Origin: Candidatus Rokuibacteriota bacterium
Lineage (GTDB): Bacteria; Methylomirabilota; Methylomirabilia; Rokubacteriales; CSP1-6
Direction of reading: 5' to 3'
Assembly: GCA_016177555.1 (NCBI GenBank)
Contig: JACOVB010000261.1
Span: 1-11,379 of the forward strand
DNA length: 11,379 nt
The translations under genes and the position numbers were made by a program. A model generated the notes under the pieces. That model had not been told where the DNA came from and did no database searches. It saw only the letters and a program-made list of their open reading frames with translations. Below, piece by piece: positions 6,819 to 11,379 of this stretch. Numbering within the stretch: the first letter of the stretch is position 1; each line of letters opens with the position of its first letter.

Positions 6819-7865
6819 TCAGATGCCGAAGGTGTCGCGGAACTGCTCCTTGACTTCCGGGATGCCCTTGAGGATCTCCTCGTAGGTCGGGCGGATCGTC
6901 TTCACGTCGGTCAGCGGCTTGGCGCCCGGCAGGGGCCTGACGTGCTTGTTGATCGAGTCGCCCCGGTACTTGACAACGATCTCGTTGCACTCCTTGCTGA
7001 ACAGGTACTCCATGAAGAGCCTGGCGGCATTGGGGGCGGGCGCGTTCTTCAAGATGCCCGACGGCGAGACCATGAGGACGGCGCCGTCCTCGGGGTACAC
7101 CACCGCCAGCGGGTTGCCCTTGTCCCGGCTCTGCAGCGTCGTGCCTGACGGCCCCGACGCCACCCAGCTCTCCTTGGCGTTGAGCATGGTCACCGTGTCG
7201 TTGATGGAGCGCCCGATCCTGGGCTTGTTCAGCTCCATCTTCTTGAAGTAGTCCCAGCCGTAGAGCTTGCGCATCTGCACCACCCAGGTGCCCACGTAGC
7301 CGCTGAACCCCGGATGGCCGATGGAGAGCTTTCCCTTCCACCTGGGGTCGAGCAGGTCCGTCCATTTCTTCGGCGCCTCGGCCTCCGACACCACCATGGT
7401 GTTGTAGGTGATCAGCACGAGCCCCGCCGCCGTGGCGAAGAAGGTGTCGTCCGGATCGTTGAACGACTTGAAGGCGTCGATGAGCTCGCTGAGGCTCTTG
7501 GGGCGGTACTTCATGAGCCACCCGTCCTGCTTCATGCGGCCGTAATGGCCCTGGTCCGTGGAGCTGATCACGGAGGCCCCGGCGATCCCGGCCTTCTGGT
7601 CCTGGGCCAGCCGCTGATAGGCGACCTGGGCGGTGGTGCGGATGTAGTTGCACTTGATGCCCGGGTACTTCTTCTCGAAGCCGTTGCAGATGGCCGCCGC
7701 GGACTCCGAGTCGTAGTGCGCCGTGTACCAGGTGAAGGCCTTCTCCTTCTTGGCCGCCTCGTAAAGCTCCTTCTCCCCCTCGAAGGCGGCGGCGGGCGCG
7801 GCGAAGGCCAGCAGCGCCGCGACCACGGTCATGACGAGGATCTTCCGGTCGACGTTCATGATCAC
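6819..7865 (-). CDS. Periplasmic ABC solute-binding protein, FbpA/PotD-like (family 1)
   Basis: The 348-residue exported protein captures the ligand for the fused-permease importer. It begins with a signal peptide: a basic start, a hydrophobic core ILVMTVVAALLAFA and a likely cleavage after APAAA (residue 27). The mature part has the family pattern KELYEAAKKEKAFTWYTA, AYQRLAQDQKAG, PKKWTDLLDPRWKGKLSI and FMEYLFSKE. C60 and C72 could form a disulfide. The tyrosine pair used by FbpA proteins to bind Fe(III) is not evident; the corresponding region reads VVYPEDGAVLMVSPSG, so an organic ligand seems more likely than iron. The start is GTG at 7865, chosen because a perfect AAGGAGG lies 6 nt upstream; the ATG at 7859 would be 12 nt away. 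Confidence 0.93.
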   Translation of the reverse strand: MIMNVDRKILVMTVVAALLAFAAPAAAFEGEKELYEAAKKEKAFTWYTAHYDSESAAAICNGFEKKYPGIKCNYIRTTAQVAYQRLAQDQKAGIAGASVISSTDQGHYGRMKQDGWLMKYRPKSLSELIDAFKSFNDPDDTFFATAAGLVLITYNTMVVSEAEAPKKWTDLLDPRWKGKLSIGHPGFSGYVGTWVVQMRKLYGWDYFKKMELNKPRIGRSINDTVTMLNAKESWVASGPSGTTLQSRDKGNPLAVVYPEDGAVLMVSPSGILKNAPAPNAARLFMEYLFSKECNEIVVKYRGDSINKHVRPLPGAKPLTDVKTIRPTYEEILKGIPEVKEQFRDTFGI

Positions 7866-7871
7866 GTTATG

Positions 7872-7878
7872 CCTCCTT
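7872..7878 (-). promoter_or_regulatory. Strong ribosome-binding site deciding a GTG start
   Basis: AAGGAGG on the minus strand lies 6 nt before GTG 7865-7863 and 12 nt before the in-frame ATG 7859-7857. The spacing favours the GTG start of the binding protein. Confidence 0.8.
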
Positions 7879-7909
7879 GGATGACGGCGGCCACGCGGTC
7901 CGGCTCCCC

Positions 7910-7962
7910 GATGCGGATCATCATCCCCATCCGAACGCCCGTCAAGCCTCGAATCACCGGCG
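7910..7962. repeat. Direct repeat copy 1 (promoter block)
   Basis: This copy shares GATGCGGATCAT (7910-7921) and the 20-mer CCCGTCAAGCCTCGAATCAC (7938-7957) with the block at 8152-8203, plus near-identity for five more bases. The inner 16 bases differ. Weaker similarity (about 16 of 24 positions by eye) continues toward 7886. Confidence 0.8.
7917..7945 (-). promoter_or_regulatory. Candidate sigma-70 promoter, proximal copy, for the ABC importer operon
   Basis: On the minus strand TTGACG (7945-7940) is followed after 17 nt by GATGAT (7922-7917). Initiation would fall near 7910, giving a leader of about 45 nt to the GTG start. The -35 box is near consensus; the -10 lacks the first T of TATAAT. 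It lies inside a duplicated block also found at 8152-8203. The caution is that the -10 overlaps ATG codons of a 20-codon frame (7924-7862) that resembles the peptide encoded at the other copy, so the conservation could partly be coding. Confidence 0.5.
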
Positions 7963-8151
7963 TGCAGCGGCTACGCGACCCCCCCGGCCTTCGGAGAGCC
8001 CAGCCGGAGCGCCTGCCCCTCTCCGACGCGCTCCAGCCGATGGTCAGCACGATGACCTTCGGATCGTACCGAACCCGCTCGGCCCTCAGGAGCGGGTGGC
8101 TCGATTCGCACTGCACGGCGCGGTGAGATCGGCGAGGCGATCCTGCTCCGT

Positions 8152-8203
8152 GATGCGGATCATATCCTCGCCTGACCCCCCGTCAAGCCTCGAATCACTG
8201 GTG
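8152..8203. repeat. Direct repeat copy 2 (promoter block)
   Basis: GATGCGGATCAT (8152-8163) and CCCGTCAAGCCTCGAATCAC (8179-8198) match copy 1 exactly, with 15 instead of 16 bases between them. The two copies start 242 bases apart and have the same orientation. Confidence 0.8.
8159..8186 (-). promoter_or_regulatory. Candidate sigma-70 promoter, distal copy
   Basis: On the minus strand TTGACG (8186-8181) and TATGAT (8164-8159) are separated by 16 nt. The match is better than in the proximal copy. Initiation near 8152 would give a leader of about 285 nt before the binding-protein gene. It may be an alternative promoter for the importer operon, or the relic of a duplicated gene start. Confidence 0.55.
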
Positions 8204-8259
8204 CCGCACGGCCGCCTCCCCGGTATCGTGGGCGGGGAGTCCACGCAGGAGGCGAGCGG

Positions 8260-8343
8260 ATGGCGCGCAAGCCCGTCGTGCTCGTGACCGGCGCCAGCGG
8301 CGAGATGGGGCACGGCCTGATCCATCGGCTCGCCGAGCTCGGC
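8260..8343 (+). pseudogene. tdh: 5' fragment of epimerase-type L-threonine 3-dehydrogenase
   Basis: The ATG at 8260 has a perfect AGGAGG 7 nt upstream (8247-8252). It opens a Rossmann fold: [20 protein letters not shown], then IHRLAELG. The TGASGEMG glycine motif is intact and typical of the NAD-dependent epimerase/dehydratase family that includes the short-chain form of threonine dehydrogenase. After about 28 codons the homology stops. The frame continues as meaningless Arg/Ser/Pro-rich sequence because kbl sequence follows in another frame. Identification as tdh rather than another epimerase rests mainly on the kbl fragments directly behind it, since the two enzymes act consecutively on threonine. 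No function is expected beyond perhaps translation of a short peptide. Confidence 0.65.
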
Positions 8344-8345
8344 AC

Positions 8346-8639
8346 CTTCGACTCGAGGCCGCCATCGCGCGCTTCCTCGGCACCGAGGAGGCGATCCTCT
8401 ACACCTCCTGCTTCGACGCCAACGGGGGACTGTTCGAGGCGCGCCTGGGCGAGGCCGACGCCGTCATCTCCGATGCGCTGAACCACGCCTCCCTGATCGC
8501 CCCCATCATGCTGGGGGATGCGCATCTCGCGCATCGGATGGCCGCCGGCCTGCTGGACGAGGGGATCTACGTGGTGGGCTTCTCCTATCCCGTCGTGCCC
8601 CGAGGCCAGGCCCGCATCCGCGTGCAGGTCAGCGCCGCC
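8346..8639 (+). pseudogene. kbl: Internally deleted fragment of 2-amino-3-ketobutyrate CoA ligase (glycine C-acetyltransferase)
   Basis: Intact Kbl is a PLP enzyme of about 400 residues that cleaves 2-amino-3-ketobutyrate with CoA to glycine and acetyl-CoA. Here one frame reads [40 protein letters not shown] and DALNHASLI, matching the region around residues 95-147 of E. coli Kbl. At about 8499 it jumps in frame to [20 protein letters not shown] and [20 protein letters not shown], matching the C-terminal region around 335-385. The roughly 190 residues between, including the PLP-binding lysine in the GTLGKALGG-type motif, are missing. So are the N-terminus and the last helix. Homology ends at SAA (8639), two bases before the gamma-subunit stop on the other strand. 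Identity is clear and inactivity is near certain. Confidence 0.85.
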
Positions 8640-8640
8640 G

Positions 8641-9135
8641 TCAGCCGGTGGGGACCTCCCGACCGAGCCAGCGCCGGTAGAAGGCGTCCACGTCGGGGAC
8701 GAAGTCCTCCACGATGGGATACCCCGGCGGGACCGCGTCGACCTCGAGCAGCGTGGCACAGCCCGGACAGAAGTACTCCCGGAGCTGGCAGAGCGCCGTG
8801 TCGGCGCCCTGGTGGTCCGGGTACAGCTCCAGCATCGCCTCGCGCGAGTCGCGGACATGGATCAGCGCTCCCCACTTCCAGTGTCGCGAGGCCTCGCCCA
8901 ACTCGTGGCCGCAGTCGCACTTGACGAACCGCTGCCCGCCGCGCACGACGAGCGAGAGGTGCTCGCCCAGCGCCAGGAGGATCCGCTCGGGCCAGGGCAC
9001 GCGCGACTGGCGGAGCGCCAGGTACTTTTCGAAGCGGTCCCCGTCCTTGTGGCCGCTCATGATCTCCTTCGTGAGCGTCCATGGAAGGCGTCCGTCCACG
9101 AGCTGCGCCAGGATCTCGGGCGTCACGTCGGTCAT
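8641..9135 (-). CDS. Acetone carboxylase gamma subunit family protein
   Basis: This 164-residue protein matches the small subunit of acetone carboxylase-type enzymes, which ATP-dependently carboxylate acetone or related ketones to 3-keto acids in the cytoplasm. Cysteine and histidine clusters suited to zinc are visible: CDCGH (73-77), C116 and [11 protein letters not shown] (122-132). The family ending follows, [23 protein letters not shown]. The length agrees with the roughly 165-170 residues known for the family. ATG 9135 overlaps the alpha-subunit TGA as ATGA, the tight coupling expected for subunits of one complex. A longer frame upstream of this ATG is only the shadow of the alpha gene. 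The stop sits directly against the end of the kbl remnant. The family call is strong; acetone itself as substrate is not proven. Confidence 0.9.
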   Translation of the reverse strand: MTDVTPEILAQLVDGRLPWTLTKEIMSGHKDGDRFEKYLALRQSRVPWPERILLALGEHLSLVVRGGQRFVKCDCGHELGEASRHWKWGALIHVRDSREAMLELYPDHQGADTALCQLREYFCPGCATLLEVDAVPPGYPIVEDFVPDVDAFYRRWLGREVPTG

Positions 9136-11354
9136 CGCGCCTGCCCTCCGGGCCTCCAGCCCTCCGGCAGCTGCCAGAACTGCTCGAACTGCCGGGCCCA
9201 GCGCGGCCCCAGTGAGAGGCTCTCGCGGTACATCCTGGCCACCGGCTCGGCAAGCCGCCCCTCCAGCAGCCGCTGTCGCTCGCGGGCCCACCACTCGCTC
9301 ACGGGAACTGCGCGCTCGAGGCGGCGGTGCCGCAGCTCCTCCCGCAGCCGGCGCGTCCCCTCGTCGTCGAGGACCCACGCCCCGTCCGGGCCCCGGGCCG
9401 CACGGACGCCGAAGAGGCTCTCCCCGGTGCGCGGCACGAAGTAGCCGCCGTCGAGGTCAGCGACGACGGCCGCCGGGTCCCGCTCCAGCGGGTCCCCGTA
9501 GCCGGGGCCGCCGCCCTGGATGTTGAGGTAGAGGTCGCCCTCGCCGAAGGGCTCCGGGAACATCGTGGAGGTCTCGCTACGGACGACCTCGCCCGCGACG
9601 AGGCGCTCCACCTCCGAATGCTCGGCGTCGCCGTCCGCCGACGGGTAGGGTTCTTGGCGGCTGAAGCGCTCGCGGAGATCGGTGCGGTGGACGCGGAGCT
9701 TGTAGCCGGTGCCCCCCGGGTAGCCGCCGAAGAGCCCGGCGCGGCCGAAGATCTTCCCGCCGCCGATGCACTGCAGGCGGAAGTCGTCCGTCCCCCACAC
9801 CATCCTGAGCGACTCGAAGCCGCTGCCCCCGCGGTGCCGACCTGCCCCCGCGGTGTTGGGCTTGATCCGCCGCCCGAGGTAGAGCAGGGGCTCGCCGAGC
9901 TCCCACGTCTCCACGTCCCCCATGTCTGCCTCCGGGTTGAACATGGCGTAGGCGGTGTCGAGGCCGTCACCGATGGCGCGGGCGCCCAGCCCGTAGCTCG
10001 CGTGCTCGAAACAGGCGACGGCGGTGGGCTCGCCGCGCATCCCCCGCCCCTCGCCCTTCATCACGTCCACAGCGCTCGGATAGCCGGCCAGGATCTCCTC
10101 CACGAAGCCCCGTGCGAAGTAGCCGCGGGAGACCAGCCCGAAGAAGCCCTGAAATGTCGTGGTGAGGAACGCCCAGGCCATGCCGGTGGCGGCGCGCAGG
10201 TCGCCCGGGTTGCAGAGCGTGCCGGGCGGCCAGTGGTGGCGCGTCGCGAGGTAGAAGCCGTCGTTGACCTTGCCGTCGTAGGCGAGGGTCTGCGAGAGCA
10301 TGACGAAAAGCCCGCCCTGCATGGCGGTGGGCGTGGCGTTGTAGGGGAAGAGCCCCCAGGCGTTGGCGCCGTCGAGATCCAGCGAGAGGCCCCCCTCCTC
10401 GTCGATGACGATCTCGAGGGGCGCGTGCAGCAGCGAGTCCCGGGCCGCCGCCAGCGGCACCGGCGCGCCCCGGTAGTGGATCGCCATGAACGACGGGGCG
10501 CGGTAGCGGCCGGGCACCAGCCGCTCGCGCACGCGTGCCTGGAAGGCGCGCCGCCCCTCCTCGATCACCTCGCGGACGAAGCGCTTGTAGGCGGCCGCCC
10601 CCTCATCGGCGATGAGCCGCTCCACCGCCGCGCGGACGATATGGCACCCGGCCAGCCGCGCCCGCTCGTCCAGCCGCCAGAGGTCAGGCGTGCGCACGCT
10701 GCGCTCGCAGCGGATCTGGTAGTGGCGGTACAGGCGGTCCTCCTCCCCGATCTTCTCCGCGCAGATGATGAGCCCGTCGTCGTAGCGGCTCACGGCGGTG
10801 GGCGCTGCCGAGCCGGGGTTGGTGCCGCCCACATCGGTCACGTGGGTGACGCCGCCCACCCAGCCCAGCAGCTCGCCGTCGTCGAAGAGCGGCACCAGCG
10901 TCTGGATGTCCGAGGCGTGCACGTTGCCGATGAAGCTGTCGTTGTTGCAGAAGACATCGCCGGACCGGATGCCCGGGTCGCGCTCGTAATCCTGGCGCAC
11001 CATCCACTTGATGGCGTCGCTCATGGTGTGCACGTGCACCATGATGCCCGTCGAGAGCACCACCGAGTCGCCCTCGGGGGTGTAGAGCGCGAAGCACAGC
11101 TCTCCCAACTCGCGCACGATGGGCGAGCTGGTCACGTGCAGCGCGGTCTCCCGGGCGCTCACCAGCGCCCCCCGGAGCTTGGCGTAGATCTTCTCGTAGC
11201 GAATGGGGTCGTTCCGCTGGAAGGCCAGCGTCTCGATCCCCCAGTAGGACCCGGTCTCGCACAGGCGCCGCTCGCTCTCGAGCAGCATCTCCCGGGCCGA
11301 CCGGCCCTGCCAGCCAAGGTCCTCGTCCAGGCCCTCCGCGCCTCGCCCGCCCAT
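9132..11354 (-). CDS. Acetone carboxylase alpha subunit-like, hydantoinase B/oxoprolinase family
   Basis: The 740-residue protein is the large catalytic subunit of an acetone-carboxylase-type complex. Landmarks are SPIVRELGELCFALYTPEGD (about 77-96), MVHVHTMSDAIKWMV, NNDSFIGNVHASDIQTLVPL, VGGVTHVTDVGGTNPGS and the C-terminal QGGGPGYGDPLERDP. H146, D149 and H171 have the spacing I recall for the Mn ligands of the Xanthobacter enzyme (H150/D153/H175), so the metal site appears intact. It resembles acetone carboxylase alpha (AcxB-like, near 770 residues) more than generic HyuB, also because a gamma-type gene follows with ATGA overlap. The ATG at 11354 has GGAG 5 nt upstream; an upstream frame reading ERER ends at TAG 11365-11367, probably the beta (HyuA-like) gene. 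Acetophenone or another ketone are alternative substrates. Confidence 0.9.
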   Translation of the reverse strand: MGGRGAEGLDEDLGWQGRSAREMLLESERRLCETGSYWGIETLAFQRNDPIRYEKIYAKLRGALVSARETALHVTSSPIVRELGELCFALYTPEGDSVVLSTGIMVHVHTMSDAIKWMVRQDYERDPGIRSGDVFCNNDSFIGNVHASDIQTLVPLFDDGELLGWVGGVTHVTDVGGTNPGSAAPTAVSRYDDGLIICAEKIGEEDRLYRHYQIRCERSVRTPDLWRLDERARLAGCHIVRAAVERLIADEGAAAYKRFVREVIEEGRRAFQARVRERLVPGRYRAPSFMAIHYRGAPVPLAAARDSLLHAPLEIVIDEEGGLSLDLDGANAWGLFPYNATPTAMQGGLFVMLSQTLAYDGKVNDGFYLATRHHWPPGTLCNPGDLRAATGMAWAFLTTTFQGFFGLVSRGYFARGFVEEILAGYPSAVDVMKGEGRGMRGEPTAVACFEHASYGLGARAIGDGLDTAYAMFNPEADMGDVETWELGEPLLYLGRRIKPNTAGAGRHRGGSGFESLRMVWGTDDFRLQCIGGGKIFGRAGLFGGYPGGTGYKLRVHRTDLRERFSRQEPYPSADGDAEHSEVERLVAGEVVRSETSTMFPEPFGEGDLYLNIQGGGPGYGDPLERDPAAVVADLDGGYFVPRTGESLFGVRAARGPDGAWVLDDEGTRRLREELRHRRLERAVPVSEWWARERQRLLEGRLAEPVARMYRESLSLGPRWARQFEQFWQLPEGWRPGGQAR

Positions 11355-11364
11355 GGCCGCTCCG

Positions 11365-11379
11365 CTACCGCTCTCGCTC
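11365..11379 (-). CDS. Possible last codons of an upstream gene (expected HyuA-like beta subunit)
   Basis: The minus strand at the right edge reads E-R-E-R-stop, with TAG at 11367-11365, 10 bases before the alpha-subunit ATG. Acetone carboxylases are encoded as beta-alpha-gamma, so this position is where the beta gene should end. Four codons are not evidence of homology; the call rests on context only. Confidence 0.3.
   Translation of the reverse strand, partial: ERER

Larger units (their letters stand above)
7866..8259. other. 394-bp non-coding interval between the importer and the tdh/kbl remnant
   Basis: No convincing gene is present. The interval contains the binding-protein ribosome-binding site, the two repeat/promoter blocks, and about 190 bases between them holding a short inverted repeat TTCGG-6 nt-CCGAA (8058-8073) that could be a weak operator. 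A minus-strand frame of 84 codons (8116-7862) ends in a GTGA overlap with the binding-protein start, but its composition is arginine/serine-rich and I do not recognise it. No promoter for the plus-strand tdh remnant stands out. Confidence 0.6.

Noticed and set aside
5651..6853. 400-codon open frame on the plus strand
   Set aside because: It is antisense to the permease gene, with an extremely charged, low-complexity translation and no recognisable motif.
7862..8116. 84-codon minus-strand frame overlapping the binding-protein start
   Set aside because: The upstream half is Arg/Ser-rich without motifs, and the frame crosses a duplicated promoter-like block. Only the last 20 codons are kept as a possible leader.
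1..11379. CRISPR arrays, tRNA or rRNA genes, insertion sequences, defence or toxin-antitoxin genes
   Set aside because: I saw no regularly spaced repeats, no tRNA- or rRNA-like sequence and no transposase or nuclease motifs on either strand.

Overview
The window is very GC-rich, and every gene I can support as intact runs on the minus strand. Only two plus-strand stretches look protein-like, and both are broken remnants. The content (acetone-carboxylase/hydantoinase B genes, a binding-protein-dependent transporter of the FbpABC/PotABCD class, acyl-CoA carboxylase, enoyl-CoA hydratase, a DUF35 OB-fold protein) fits a metabolically versatile, high-GC soil or sediment bacterium. Rokubacteria/Methylomirabilota-like or proteobacterial are both possible. 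The lineage is a guess from general flavour, not a demonstrated placement.

Layout in the direction of minus-strand transcription, from high to low coordinates. (1) 11354-8641: an acetone-carboxylase-type module, with the large hydantoinase B-like alpha subunit followed by the small zinc-ribbon-like gamma subunit in an ATGA overlap. The 3' end of an upstream gene, expected to be the HyuA-like beta subunit, may be visible at 11365-11379. (2) 8639-8260, plus strand: a wreck of an L-threonine degradation locus, made of the first codons of an epimerase-type threonine dehydrogenase joined out of frame to two non-adjacent pieces of 2-amino-3-ketobutyrate CoA ligase (kbl). (3) 8259-7866: a 394-bp non-coding interval with two diverged direct copies of a promoter-like block, both reading toward the transporter. 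(4) 7865-3972: a complete ABC importer, consisting of a secreted binding protein, a fused two-domain permease and an ATPase, the last two overlapping by ATGA. (5) 3857-1143: an acyl-CoA carboxylase carboxyltransferase subunit, a 59-bp palindrome resembling paired inverted REP sequences, an enoyl-CoA hydratase, and an OB-fold DUF35 protein lacking its usual zinc ribbon. (6) 1146-361: an internally duplicated membrane protein that appears to start at CTG, in a CTGA overlap with the DUF35 stop. (7) 397-218, plus strand: an unidentified C-terminal protein remnant whose stop lies inside the 3' end of the membrane gene. (8) 120-1: the first 40 codons of a GNAT acetyltransferase of the phosphinothricin/arsinothricin type.

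Functionally, the ketone carboxylase (ketone + HCO3- to a 3-keto acid), the importer and the CoA-ester genes could form a catabolic island for small organic substrates. The modules are separated by gaps or remnants, so shared regulation is only an inference. I found no CRISPR array, tRNA, rRNA or complete mobile element, and no convincing new multi-gene system. The points most worth a second look are the duplicated promoter block, the tdh/kbl scar, the REP-like palindrome and the ribbon-less DUF35 gene.
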